Source: Dehalococcoidia bacterium (GTDB taxonomy: Bacteria > Chloroflexota > Dehalococcoidia > Tepidiformales > Tepidiformaceae). From it: DNA of 64,000 nt. How positions within the stretch are numbered: the stretch's first letter is position 1; each line of letters starts with the position of its first letter. Both the position numbers and the translations under genes were made by a program. The stretch lies in NCBI GenBank assembly GCA_003104995.1, contig PQAO01000021.1, positions 365,918 through 429,917 on the forward strand, written 5' to 3'. Under the pieces are notes generated by a model. That model had not been told where the DNA came from, did no database searches, and saw only the letters and a program-made list of their open reading frames with translations. Of this stretch, positions 45,833 through 54,551 are shown piece by piece.

Positions 45833-46291
45833 ATGAAGCTCAACACCTGGAAGAAGGCACTCCTCATCGGAGTGGCCGGCCTGCTTCTCGTCCCCCTTGC
45901 CGCTGCCTGCGGTGGCGACGACGACGAGGGCGGTTCCACCATCACTCCTGGCGCTACGGCGACCAAGGACGATGACAACGGTGATAACGGTGACAACGGT
46001 GGCGAGGCCCGCGAAATCACTGTCGACATGACGGACAACGTGTTTACCCCGAAGGACATCAAGGTCCCGGTGAACACTCTCATCAAGTTCGAGGCCGACA
46101 ACAAGGGCACCGCTATCCACAACATGCGCATCTTGAGCAAGGCCACCGAAGGCAAGGACTACGCGAGCGACCTCCTCGTGAACCCCGGAGAATCGAGCAG
46201 CTTCGAGGTCAAGTTCACCAAGAAGGGCGTGGTCGACTTCCAGTGCGACTATCACGTGCCCGAGATGGTCGGAAAGATCGTCGTCGAGTAG
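45833..46291 (+). CDS. Lipoprotein-type cupredoxin (plastocyanin/azurin-like)
   Basis: 152 residues. The N-terminal signal ends at Cys26 (LAAAC), a slightly atypical lipobox, and is followed by an acidic Asp/Asn/Gly linker with DNG repeats (about 46-57). The cupredoxin domain follows. Type 1 copper ligands fit His96 (IHNM), Cys138, His141 and Met145 in QCDYHVPEM. It should be a membrane-tethered extracytoplasmic electron carrier. As the first gene before nosZ it could donate electrons to N2O reductase. GGGAG lies 12 bases upstream of the ATG. Confidence 0.85.
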   Translation: MKLNTWKKALLIGVAGLLLVPLAAACGGDDDEGGSTITPGATATKDDDNGDNGDNGGEAREITVDMTDNVFTPKDIKVPVNTLIKFEADNKGTAIHNMRILSKATEGKDYASDLLVNPGESSSFEVKFTKKGVVDFQCDYHVPEMVGKIVVE

Positions 46292-46347
46292 GCGGCAACC
46301 CAAATTGGAACACGCGAGGCGCCCGCGTTCAGGCCAGGCGCTGACGG

Positions 46348-46377
46348 GCCGGGGCCCCCGGGAAGGGGGGCTCCGGC
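46348..46377 (+). other. Stem-loop between cupredoxin gene and nosZ
   Basis: GCCGGGGCCCCC (46348-46359) pairs with GGGGGCTCCGGC (46366-46377) with one mismatch and a short loop. It lies just before the nosZ ribosome site AAGGAGA (46384-46390). There is no T-run, so it is probably an mRNA-stability or attenuation element. Confidence 0.4.
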
Positions 46378-46399
46378 AACGACAAGGAGAGAAAACCAA

Positions 46400-48424
46400 G
46401 TGGCAGTAACAAGGCGAGAACTCATAACGGGAGCGGCAGCCGGCGCCGCCGGCCTGGTGGTCGGCGGGGTCGTCGGCAAGGTCGCCAGCGATGACGGTGG
46501 CGGAGGCGGCACAAGCGGCCTCTCCGGGGATGCCGGCGATATCGCAAATGCGCGCGGCCTCGCCGCCGATGATGTCGCCCGCGCGGTAAAAACGTTCGTC
46601 CCGCCCGGCAAGTACGACGAGTATTTCCTCTTTTGCTCCGACGGGCATGGGGGCCAGATTCTCGTAGTCGGCGTGCCCTCGATGCGCATCCTGAAGATGA
46701 TCGGGGTCTTCACCCCCGAGCCCTGGCAGGGCTATGGCTATGGCGCCGACTGGGGTGAGGAAGTCCTCGCCGCTGGTACCGACTTCAAGAAGCCCACGTC
46801 GCCCGGGCGCGGACCGTTGACCTGGGGCGACACCCACCATCCCGCCCTCAGCGAGACCAACGCCGAGTACGACGGCCGTTACATCTACATTAACGACCGC
46901 GCCAATGGCCGCATCGCCATGGTCGATCTCCGCGATTTCAAGACGAAGCAGATCCTGGACGTCCCAAACCTCGACTCGTCACACGGTGGATGCTTCGTCA
47001 CGCCCAACTCCGAGTACGTCCACATCTCGACGATGACCCCCACCCTGGTGGACTTCAACAACATCCACGGCGCGCTCGACAACTACGATAAGGCCTTCCG
47101 TGGCTTCTCGACCTTCCTGAAGATCGACCCGAACAACGGGAAGATGCTCGTCGACGAGAGCTTCCAGGTCGAACTTCCTCCTTACACCCAGGACCTCGCT
47201 GATAGCGGCAAGCTTGCCAGCGATGGCTGGGTCTTCATCAACTCCTACAACGCCGAAATGGCCGTCGGCGGTAACCTGGAAGGCAAGCCCTCCATCGAGG
47301 CCGGCGCATCCCAGGGCGACTACGACTACATGCACTGCATCAACTGGCGCAAGGCTGAAGAAGTCGCGAAGGCCGGCAAGACACGCACGATTAACGGCAT
47401 GAAGGTCATCTCCCTCGAAACCGCCGTGGCCGAGGGCCTCCTCTACCTTCTGCCCGAACCGCGCAGCCCGCACGGAATTGATGTCTCACCGTCCGGCACC
47501 TACCTCACCGTTGGCGGCAAGCTCGACCCGCATGTCACCATCTACCACATCGATAAACTCAAGGCGGCCGTCGAGGCGAAGGACTACGAGAAGATCGACC
47601 AGTTCGGTGTCCCGATCCTGAAGTTCGACTCTGTCATGGAAGCCCGCATCGAAGTCGGCGCCGGCCCTCTCCATAGCCAGTACGACGACAAGGGCCACGG
47701 CTTCACCAGTCTCTTCGTCGAAAGCGCTGTCGCGAAATTCACACTCGGCAAGCCCGACTACGATGGACCTCAGCCCTTCACCCTCGTCGACAAACTCCCC
47801 ATCCATTACAACATCGGCCACCTCTGCACGATGGAAGGCGACACCGCCAAGCCCGACGGGAAGTACCTGGTCGCGCTCAACAAGTGGTCGATTGACCGCT
47901 TCCCGCCGGTTGGCACGCTGAAGCCCCAGAACTTCCAGCTGGTCGACCTGACCGGTGAGAAGATGGACATCATCACGGATATGCCCATTGGCATGGGTGA
48001 GCCCCACTACGTCCAGGGCATCAAGGCAGATAAGATCAAGTCCTGGGAGCTCTACCCGCCCGGCACCAACCCCACGACCATGGAGGTTGACCCCAACGCA
48101 GTGGCAGCCGGCCAGGAAGCCATCACGCGCACGGGCAACACCGTCACCGTGAGCATGACCATCACGCGCAGCCGCTTCAAGCCCGACACCATCAAGGTGA
48201 ACAAGGGCGACAAGATCGTTATGCACCTGACGAACATCGAAAGTACGCCGGATGCGACCCACGGCTTCGCCATCCCGCGCTATAACGTCAACATCAGCCT
48301 CGACGCGGGCGAATACACGCGACTCGAGTTCGTGGCCGATGTTGAAGGCGCCTTTGCGATGTACTGCACGGAGTTCTGCTCCGCGCTCCACCTGGAGATG
48401 CAGGGCTGGATCCTCGTCTCCTGA
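46400..48424 (+). CDS. nosZ: Nitrous-oxide reductase with Tat signal
   Basis: 674 residues from a GTG with AAGGAGA nine bases upstream. The catalytic seven-bladed propeller shows CuZ histidine segments DTHHPALSETN, SSHGGC, PRSPHGIDVSPSG, GHGF and HYNIGHLCTMEGD. The C-terminal cupredoxin has the CuA set CTEFCSALHLEM (Cys656, Cys660, His664, Met667). It reduces N2O to N2 outside the cytoplasm. Organisation with nosL-nosD-nosF-nosY and no nosR resembles clade II, but the N-terminus is a Tat signal (VTRRELI), whereas most clade II enzymes use Sec. Confidence 0.95.
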   Translation: MAVTRRELITGAAAGAAGLVVGGVVGKVASDDGGGGGTSGLSGDAGDIANARGLAADDVARAVKTFVPPGKYDEYFLFCSDGHGGQILVVGVPSMRILKMIGVFTPEPWQGYGYGADWGEEVLAAGTDFKKPTSPGRGPLTWGDTHHPALSETNAEYDGRYIYINDRANGRIAMVDLRDFKTKQILDVPNLDSSHGGCFVTPNSEYVHISTMTPTLVDFNNIHGALDNYDKAFRGFSTFLKIDPNNGKMLVDESFQVELPPYTQDLADSGKLASDGWVFINSYNAEMAVGGNLEGKPSIEAGASQGDYDYMHCINWRKAEEVAKAGKTRTINGMKVISLETAVAEGLLYLLPEPRSPHGIDVSPSGTYLTVGGKLDPHVTIYHIDKLKAAVEAKDYEKIDQFGVPILKFDSVMEARIEVGAGPLHSQYDDKGHGFTSLFVESAVAKFTLGKPDYDGPQPFTLVDKLPIHYNIGHLCTMEGDTAKPDGKYLVALNKWSIDRFPPVGTLKPQNFQLVDLTGEKMDIITDMPIGMGEPHYVQGIKADKIKSWELYPPGTNPTTMEVDPNAVAAGQEAITRTGNTVTVSMTITRSRFKPDTIKVNKGDKIVMHLTNIESTPDATHGFAIPRYNVNISLDAGEYTRLEFVADVEGAFAMYCTEFCSALHLEMQGWILVS

Positions 48425-48437
48425 CCATAGCGTTGTC

Positions 48438-48471
48438 GGCGGGCAGCCGGGTTCCATCCCGGTTGCCCGCC
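48438..48471 (+). other. Strong hairpin directly after nosZ
   Basis: GGCGGGCAGCCGGG (48438-48451) and CCCGGTTGCCCGCC (48458-48471) form a 14-bp stem with one G-U pair and a six-base loop. It begins 14 bases after the nosZ stop and ends shortly before the nosL ribosome site. It could stabilise nosZ mRNA or reduce read-through into the accessory genes. Confidence 0.55.
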
Positions 48472-48492
48472 CTCCTGGGAAGGGGGAGTTCC

Positions 48493-48978
48493 GTGGTAAC
48501 CAGGAGACAGTTTCTTCTTATGGCTGGCGGAGCCGTGACCGTCGTTGCCGCCGGAGCGGTAGGATTCACCCTCCTGCCCGGCGATGAGCCACAGACAGGC
48601 ATCCCGGAGATCAAGCTCGGGAAGCAGCAATGTGCCCGCTGCGGCATGGTCATCGCCGATGGCCGCTTCGCCTCCGCCTGGCGTGACGCCGATGGCAAGG
48701 GCCGCGTCTTCGATGACCCCGGCTGCATGCTGCTCGACCAGATGAAGCTCGCTCCCGCGGACGGGACCGAATACTGGGTCGCCGACTACCGGGACGAGAC
48801 CCTCATCGATGCGACCCTCGCTGCCTACGTGGTTTCCGATGCAATCCGCAGCCCGATGGCCTACGGGATCGCCGCCTTCGCGACCCGGGCCGCCGCTGAG
48901 GGCGCCCTGGGCGAGCTCGGCGGGACCGTCGCGGACTGGCCCGGCGTATTACGAGAGATGGAAGGGCGCGCGTCATGA
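48493..48978 (+). CDS. nosL: NosL-type copper chaperone with Tat-like anchor
   Basis: 161 residues from a GTG with GGGGGAG close upstream. The metal-binding part has CARCGM (Cys47, Cys50, Met52) and GCMLLDQM (Cys78, Met79), which is the NosL pattern for Cu(I) delivery to the CuZ site. Most NosL proteins are lipoproteins. This one begins TRRQFLLMAGG with a hydrophobic helix and no lipobox, so a Tat-dependent anchor or signal is likely. The ATGA at the end couples it to nosD. Confidence 0.88.
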   Translation: MVTRRQFLLMAGGAVTVVAAGAVGFTLLPGDEPQTGIPEIKLGKQQCARCGMVIADGRFASAWRDADGKGRVFDDPGCMLLDQMKLAPADGTEYWVADYRDETLIDATLAAYVVSDAIRSPMAYGIAAFATRAAAEGALGELGGTVADWPGVLREMEGRAS

Positions 48979-51017
48979 GCACACTCACCAAACCAAAGGA
49001 ATCCACGCGTGAAGTGACCGCCGAAAGCCCGGTACGCTTCGAGAACCTCCGCTCGGACCGTCTCTGGGTCGGAAGTGTCGGCCTGGCGATCGTGCTGATG
49101 ATCGTGAGTTACTTCCTCCCGCTCTGGAAGATGAACCTCGAAGCCCCCCAGTACCCCCAGGGTCTCGTGCTCACGGCGTTCGGCAACCGCATGGAGGGAG
49201 ACCTCACGGAGATCAACTCCCTCAACCACTATGTGGGCGTCAAGGAAATCAAGCCTGACTCGGTCTTCGAGTTGAAGCTCTTTCCGTCCGCACTCTGGGG
49301 GACTGTGGCGATCCTCATCGCTTCCGCGCTCCTGATGCGGCCGGGCTGGAAGCGCTGGCTCGTCGCCGCACTGCTCTGGGCGTTTCCAATCGGGCTACTG
49401 CTCGACCTCCAGTTCTGGCTCTACAACTACGGCCACGATCGGGACCCTACCGCCCCCTACCGCATCGAAGACTTCACCACGAAGGTCCTCGGGACCACAC
49501 ACGTCGTCAATTTCACCACCAGAACGATGGTGAGCTGGGGATTCGTCACGATGGTCGCGGCAGCGCTGCTGGTTACCGTCGGCCCGCAGGTTGCCCGCTT
49601 CCTGCGTGACACCTGGCAGAACACCGGTACCCCTGGTGCCGTGGCGGGCATCGCCGGAGTCCTCCTGCTCGCTGGCCTGGCCGCCACCGCGCAGCCGGCC
49701 GCCGCCAGTGTCCAGCAGCCATCCATCGCATCCCTGATCGCCGCCGCTTCACCCGGCGATACCGTCATCGTCCCTCCGGGGACATACAGGGAGCAACTCG
49801 TCATCGACAAACAGGTGACCCTCATTGGGGAGGGGAGGCCAGTCATAGACGGTGGGGGCACCGGAGACGTGGTCGTCATCACCGCGGATGGAGTAACCAT
49901 CCGCGGTTTCGTTATCGAGGGGTCCGGGACCAACGTTTCAGACGAGCCCACCGCCGTTCGTCTCCGCGGAAACAATGCCGTCGTCGAGGACAACATCATC
50001 AGGAACGTGCTCTACGGCGTGACGCTCATCCAAAGCGAGGGGCACACGGTCAAGAACAACCAGATCAGCAGCATCGACGAGTTCTCGACCGAGCGACGGG
50101 GGCATGGCGTCTACCTCTACTCGACCAGGGACAACCGTATCGAGGACAACATCATCACCCGGACGAAAGACGGCATCTTCCTCGGGTTCGCGGAGTTCAA
50201 CACCATCGAGCGCAACACGGTCACCGACGTCCGCTACGGCATCCATTACATGTACGCTGATGACAACGTCTTCATGGACAACTCGTTCACGCACAGCACC
50301 GCTGGTGGGGCGCTCATGTATTCCCGGCGGCTTCGGTTCGAACGCAACGAGTTTGGCTACAACCGCTCTGAGGCCTCGGGATACGGGCTCCTCTTCAAGG
50401 ACGTCGACGATGTCGTGATGATCGACAACCTGATCCACCACAACCGCCTCGGCATCACCATGGAAGGGGCCCCCCACACGCCAGGCTCGGTCGTCGAAAT
50501 CACCGACAATCTAATCGGCTTCAACCAGGTGGCAATCGAACTGACGAGCACGACCGGCGCCGTCTTCAGTGGGAACTCCTTCGTGGGAAACCTTGGCCAG
50601 GTTGAGGGCCGGGGAGGCGACATCCAGAAAAACAACCTGTGGTCGCTCGAAGGCCGCGGCAACTACTGGGACGACTATCGCGGCTACGACGCCAACGGCG
50701 ACGGCATCGGCGACCTCGAATACCGGTACGAAGGCGCGTTCGACGACCTGATCCAGCGGAACGACGCCATCCGCGCCTATCGCTTCAGCCCCGCCCAAAC
50801 CGCCCTCGACCTCGGCGCGAAGTGGTTCCCTGTCTACGAACCCAAGACCCGCGTGGTGGACCCCCACCCCCTCATGTCGCCGACCATGTCGCTCGCCGGC
50901 TCCGGTGACAACGGTCCGCTCATGGTATACGTGGCATTACTGACACTCGTCGCAGTGCCGGTCGCCGTCTTCGCATCCGCCGCGAGGGGCAGGCGAGGGG
51001 GGTGGCAACCATGCTGA
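48975..51017 (+). CDS. nosD: NosD fused to an N-terminal four-helix membrane domain
   Basis: 680 residues. The first ~210 form a membrane domain with four helices (about 31-50, 107-121, 128-147, 186-203) and a loop with PQYPQGLVL and INSLNHYVGVK. That loop resembles a separate NHYIGM-type membrane protein seen near some nos and copper genes. Residues 222-244 look like an internal signal peptide ending in AAAS. The parallel beta-helix of NosD follows (from about 250), with repeated NxI/NxF turns. A C-terminal helix (about 654-670) anchors it. NosD supports copper-sulfide CuZ assembly with NosF and NosY. Confidence 0.9.
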   Translation: MSTLTKPKESTREVTAESPVRFENLRSDRLWVGSVGLAIVLMIVSYFLPLWKMNLEAPQYPQGLVLTAFGNRMEGDLTEINSLNHYVGVKEIKPDSVFELKLFPSALWGTVAILIASALLMRPGWKRWLVAALLWAFPIGLLLDLQFWLYNYGHDRDPTAPYRIEDFTTKVLGTTHVVNFTTRTMVSWGFVTMVAAALLVTVGPQVARFLRDTWQNTGTPGAVAGIAGVLLLAGLAATAQPAAASVQQPSIASLIAAASPGDTVIVPPGTYREQLVIDKQVTLIGEGRPVIDGGGTGDVVVITADGVTIRGFVIEGSGTNVSDEPTAVRLRGNNAVVEDNIIRNVLYGVTLIQSEGHTVKNNQISSIDEFSTERRGHGVYLYSTRDNRIEDNIITRTKDGIFLGFAEFNTIERNTVTDVRYGIHYMYADDNVFMDNSFTHSTAGGALMYSRRLRFERNEFGYNRSEASGYGLLFKDVDDVVMIDNLIHHNRLGITMEGAPHTPGSVVEITDNLIGFNQVAIELTSTTGAVFSGNSFVGNLGQVEGRGGDIQKNNLWSLEGRGNYWDDYRGYDANGDGIGDLEYRYEGAFDDLIQRNDAIRAYRFSPAQTALDLGAKWFPVYEPKTRVVDPHPLMSPTMSLAGSGDNGPLMVYVALLTLVAVPVAVFASAARGRRGGWQPC

Positions 51018-51922
51018 CCGTGCGCGAAGCGCGCAAACGTTACGGCGCAAACGCCGCGCTCGACGGCGTCTCGCTCGAACTCGAGAAAGGCTCCGTGCTG
51101 GCCGTCATCGGCGCGAACGGCGCTGGCAAGACGACGCTCCTGAAGTGCATCATCGGTCTGCTGAAGTTCGAGGGCCAGGTCCTCATCGATGGCATCGATG
51201 TCGCCCGCAAGGGCAAGCAGGCGCGCCGGCTCGTCGGCTATGTGCCGCAGCAGCCCGCCCTCCACGACGACCTCTCCGTCCGGGAGACCGGCATGTTCTA
51301 CGCCGATCTCAAGGGCGTCTCCCACGACCGCGCCCGTGAAGTTGTCGAATGGGTTGGGCTCGCCGACCACACAGAGAAGCGCACCGACGCCCTTTCTGGT
51401 GGGATGCGCCAGCGCCTGGCCCTCGCCCTTGCCTTGCTGGCTGACCCGCCGCTTCTCGTCCTCGACGAGCCTGCGTCCGGTCTTGATGTTTCCGCCCGCC
51501 TCGAACTCCGGCGCCTGGTCCAGGACCAGCGCGAACTCGGCAAGGCGATCATCCTTTCGACCCACTGGCTCGAGGACGTGCCCTACGTCGCCGACGACGC
51601 GCTCGTGCTCGACCAGGGCAAGGCCGTCTTCCAGGGTCCGGCAAAGCAATTGACCGCTCACGCGGCGGTCGGGAGCAAGCTCTACCTCCGGCTCAACGGG
51701 CAGAGCCCCAATGCCGTGCCGGTGATTCAGTCCACTGCCGTTGCGGGCGCCGTCGACCGGGCTGGCGACTGGCTGGTGGTCACCTGCCGCGCCGAGAACA
51801 AAGCTCAGATCGTCGAAGCGCTCTTCAGCGCAGGCATCACCATCCTCGACTTCCGCGTCGAGGAGGCCTCAGTCGCCGAAGCCGTTATCGACCTCCAGAA
51901 CGTGGCAGGGAAAGACTCATGA
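51011..51922 (+). CDS. nosF: NosF ABC transporter ATP-binding protein
   Basis: 303 residues. Walker A GANGAGKTT (about 36-44), signature LSGGMRQRLALA and Walker B LLVLDEPASGLD are intact. It powers NosY in CuZ-site maturation. The ATG at 51011 is favoured because GAGGGGGG lies eight bases upstream; a GTG at 51002 is an in-frame alternative. The start overlaps the nosD stop by seven bases. Confidence 0.93.
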   Translation: MLTVREARKRYGANAALDGVSLELEKGSVLAVIGANGAGKTTLLKCIIGLLKFEGQVLIDGIDVARKGKQARRLVGYVPQQPALHDDLSVRETGMFYADLKGVSHDRAREVVEWVGLADHTEKRTDALSGGMRQRLALALALLADPPLLVLDEPASGLDVSARLELRRLVQDQRELGKAIILSTHWLEDVPYVADDALVLDQGKAVFQGPAKQLTAHAAVGSKLYLRLNGQSPNAVPVIQSTAVAGAVDRAGDWLVVTCRAENKAQIVEALFSAGITILDFRVEEASVAEAVIDLQNVAGKDS

Positions 51923-52734
51923 GAGCCATCCGCGCCATTATGTGGAAGGAACTGCGCGATGCCGTCCGCAGCCGCTGGCTTGTTGGCTACGCGGCGGCCT
52001 TCGCCGTCGTGGCATTGGCCATGTCGCAGCTCCAGGGCGGCGACATCGGCTCCCAGGGCTTCAACCGGACTACCGCCGGGCTGATCAACCTCTGCATCCT
52101 CCTCGTGCCCCTTCTGTCGCTGGTCCTTGGCGCGGCTGCCATTGCCGGCGAACGTGAGCGCGGCACGCTGGCCACCCTCCTGTCCCAGCCCATCTCGGCC
52201 GCCGAACTGCTTGCCGGGAAGTACGTGGGACTGACCATCGCCGTTTGGAGCGCCATTGCCCTCGGTTTCGGCGCTGCCGGCTTCCTCGTCGCGCTCTTCG
52301 AGCCAATCACCGATCTGAAGCACTACCTCCTCTTCGTGCTGCTTTCCGGGGGCCTGGCCAGCGCCACTCTCAGCATCGGCATGCTCATTTCGGTCATCGC
52401 CGATAGCCGCGTGAAGGCGCTCTCAGGCGCCGTGCTCGCCTGGTTCCTGCTCGTCCTCGTGTACGACCTCGGCGCGATCGGCCTCGCCCTCTGGATCTCG
52501 TCCTCGGGACGGACGTTGCTGGCTGTCGCACTCGGCAATCCTGTCGAAGCCACGCGCCTGCTTGCTGTCCTCAGCGTGGAGCCGGACCTCCAGATCCTGG
52601 GGCCGCTTGGCTCGTACATGATCGACCGGCTCGGGACCGCCACGAGCGCGGTCCTCCTCCTCCTGTCGCTCGCCGCGTGGTCCGTCGCTCCGCTTGCTAT
52701 CGCCGTGCGGATCTTCCAGTCCCAGGACGCTTGA
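51919..52734 (+). CDS. nosY: NosY-type ABC-2 permease
   Basis: 271 residues with six hydrophobic segments and the ABC-2 exporter pattern, including GERERGTLATLLSQPISAAE after helix 2, which is a hallmark of NosY-like permeases. It overlaps nosF by four bases and ends the nos operon. It would form the membrane part of NosFY. Confidence 0.9.
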   Translation: MRAIRAIMWKELRDAVRSRWLVGYAAAFAVVALAMSQLQGGDIGSQGFNRTTAGLINLCILLVPLLSLVLGAAAIAGERERGTLATLLSQPISAAELLAGKYVGLTIAVWSAIALGFGAAGFLVALFEPITDLKHYLLFVLLSGGLASATLSIGMLISVIADSRVKALSGAVLAWFLLVLVYDLGAIGLALWISSSGRTLLAVALGNPVEATRLLAVLSVEPDLQILGPLGSYMIDRLGTATSAVLLLLSLAAWSVAPLAIAVRIFQSQDA

Positions 52735-52752
52735 GTACCGGATTCGCGAGCC

Positions 52753-54483
52753 CTACGGGGTCGGAACGAGCTTCTTTCGTCCGTAGTACGGGAGGTCGAC
52801 TTCGCCGTCGGTCACCGCGGGTTTCGCCATCGCGATCGATGTCGGGTGCGGCTGGTCCGGGTCCGTGATCACGTTGATGCACGCCGGCTTGCCGCTGGCC
52901 AGGGCCCGTTCCAGGGCGGGACGGATCTCCGACGCCTCGGTAACGAACTCCCGGTGCGCCCCGAATCCTTCGGCCACCACGTCGTACCGCGTCGCACCCA
53001 GCTCGGCGCCGACCACATGGTCATTTCCATAACGAGCGCGCTGGCCGTGGCGGATCATGCCCCAACCCTGGTCATTATTGACGATGACGACGACGGGGAT
53101 GTTATGCCGGACCGCCGTGTCGAATTCGGCGATGTTCAGTCCCGCCGAGCCGTCGCCGATGATCGCAACCACGCGCTTTTCAGGGTGGGCAACCTTGGCT
53201 GCGATCGCGAACGGGATGCCGGTGCCGAGGCAACCCAGGTAGCCGTGACTCAGGAAGTCGCCCGCGTTCAGCACCACGGCCTGTTCGGCCATCCAGAGGG
53301 ATGTCTCGCCGCCGTCGGCCACGATGATGCCGTCGCCGGCGATAACGTCCGCAACTTCGCGGGCCAGCCGCGATTGGTGGATGGGCTGGTTACGCGCGGC
53401 GGCCGACTCGTGCATCGCGCGCATCGTCTGCTTCGTGGCCGCCAGGCCCTTGACCCACGCGGTGTGGTCCTTGAACTCCCGGCGCCGCGCACGGTCCATC
53501 ATCAACAGGAGCGTCTCGCGAACGTCGCCCACGAGCGCGACATCCACATCGCGCGCCCGCCCGATCTCTTCCGGCTCGATGTCCACCTGGATCACCTTCG
53601 CGCTCGCCGGGATGAATGAGCGTGGCCCGGTACCCGTGAACATGCCGACCCGGGCACCCAGCAACACCACGACATCCGCCGGGCCGCCGGCCGCCTGGGC
53701 CGCTATCGGTGATGCCGCATAGGCGAACGATCCGTACCCGAGCTCGCTCCATTCGGGGACCACCCCGCGCGCCTTGGCGTTAGCCATCACCGGGATCTGC
53801 AACATAGCGGCGAACTGGCGCACCTCTTCCTGGGCGCCCGAGAACATTGCGCCGCCGCCCGCGAACACCACGGGCCGTTCCGCTGTTTCCAATAGGTCCA
53901 GGGCCTGGTCGATGGCCGTCACCGGCGGCACCGACAGCCTCCCCTCATCGAGTTGGCCGAGGTTTGCCAGAGCCTCGTCGCTGACCGGTGTGAAGAGTAC
54001 GTCCACCGGGATGTCGAGGAACACCGGCCCCGGCCGCCCGGTCGTCGCGTGGCGCCAGGCCATGTGCAGGTACTCCGGGATGCGCTCTGGTTGCAATACC
54101 GTGCGTGCGAACTTCGTCACCGGCGCCATGAGCGCGACCTGGTCCATGCCCTGCAAAGGCAGGCGGTCGTCGTCGCGCAACGGGCTTCTCCCGCCGATGC
54201 AGATCATCGGAATGGCGTCCATGTACGCATTCGCGACGCCAGTGATGGCGTTCGTGACCCCGGGCCCGGCCGTAACAAGGGCAACGCCCGGCCTGCCAGT
54301 GGTGCGGGCGTAGCCGTCGGCCATGTGCGCGGCGGCGGCCTCGTGGCGCGTATCGATGATGCGCACACCGTGGGCGGCACATGCCTGGAAGATCGGGTCC
54401 AGGTGCCCGCCAGAGAGCGCGAACACCTCGGTCACGCCGTGTTGGACAAGCGCACGGACCAGCAGGTCGCCGGGTTCGGCCAT
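52753..54483 (-). CDS. Thiamine-diphosphate-dependent enzyme (acetolactate synthase-like)
   Basis: 576 residues with the three-domain ThDP fold. Catalytic Glu49 is in RHEAAAAHMADGYAR, the ThDP/Mg motif GDGSAGLNIAEFDTA ends in NNDQGW, and the N-terminal TAGPGVTNAITG is standard. Both acetolactate synthase-like and 2-hydroxyacyl-CoA lyase-like members share these features. The FAD-binding middle region does not settle the matter, and no small subunit gene (ilvH) is adjacent, so biosynthetic AHAS is less likely. AAGGGAG precedes the ATG. Confidence 0.82.
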   Translation of the reverse strand: MAEPGDLLVRALVQHGVTEVFALSGGHLDPIFQACAAHGVRIIDTRHEAAAAHMADGYARTTGRPGVALVTAGPGVTNAITGVANAYMDAIPMICIGGRSPLRDDDRLPLQGMDQVALMAPVTKFARTVLQPERIPEYLHMAWRHATTGRPGPVFLDIPVDVLFTPVSDEALANLGQLDEGRLSVPPVTAIDQALDLLETAERPVVFAGGGAMFSGAQEEVRQFAAMLQIPVMANAKARGVVPEWSELGYGSFAYAASPIAAQAAGGPADVVVLLGARVGMFTGTGPRSFIPASAKVIQVDIEPEEIGRARDVDVALVGDVRETLLLMMDRARRREFKDHTAWVKGLAATKQTMRAMHESAAARNQPIHQSRLAREVADVIAGDGIIVADGGETSLWMAEQAVVLNAGDFLSHGYLGCLGTGIPFAIAAKVAHPEKRVVAIIGDGSAGLNIAEFDTAVRHNIPVVVIVNNDQGWGMIRHGQRARYGNDHVVGAELGATRYDVVAEGFGAHREFVTEASEIRPALERALASGKPACINVITDPDQPHPTSIAMAKPAVTDGEVDLPYYGRKKLVPTP

Positions 54484-54551
54484 GGCGTTTTTCTCCCTTC
54501 AGCGCTCAAAACTCGTTACAGGCATCGTTCGCCCATCGACCCCCGATTGAT

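Noticed and set aside
45961..46010. GATAACGGTGACAACGGT-type repeat
   Set aside because: It encodes the Asp/Asn/Gly linker of the cupredoxin lipoprotein. A short coding repeat, not a mobile or regulatory element.
54484..54551. Crp-type box in the divergent gap between the ThDP enzyme and alpha/beta hydrolase genes
   Set aside because: No TGTGA/TCACA pair with six-base spacing is present there, so I did not extend the proposed regulon to these genes.
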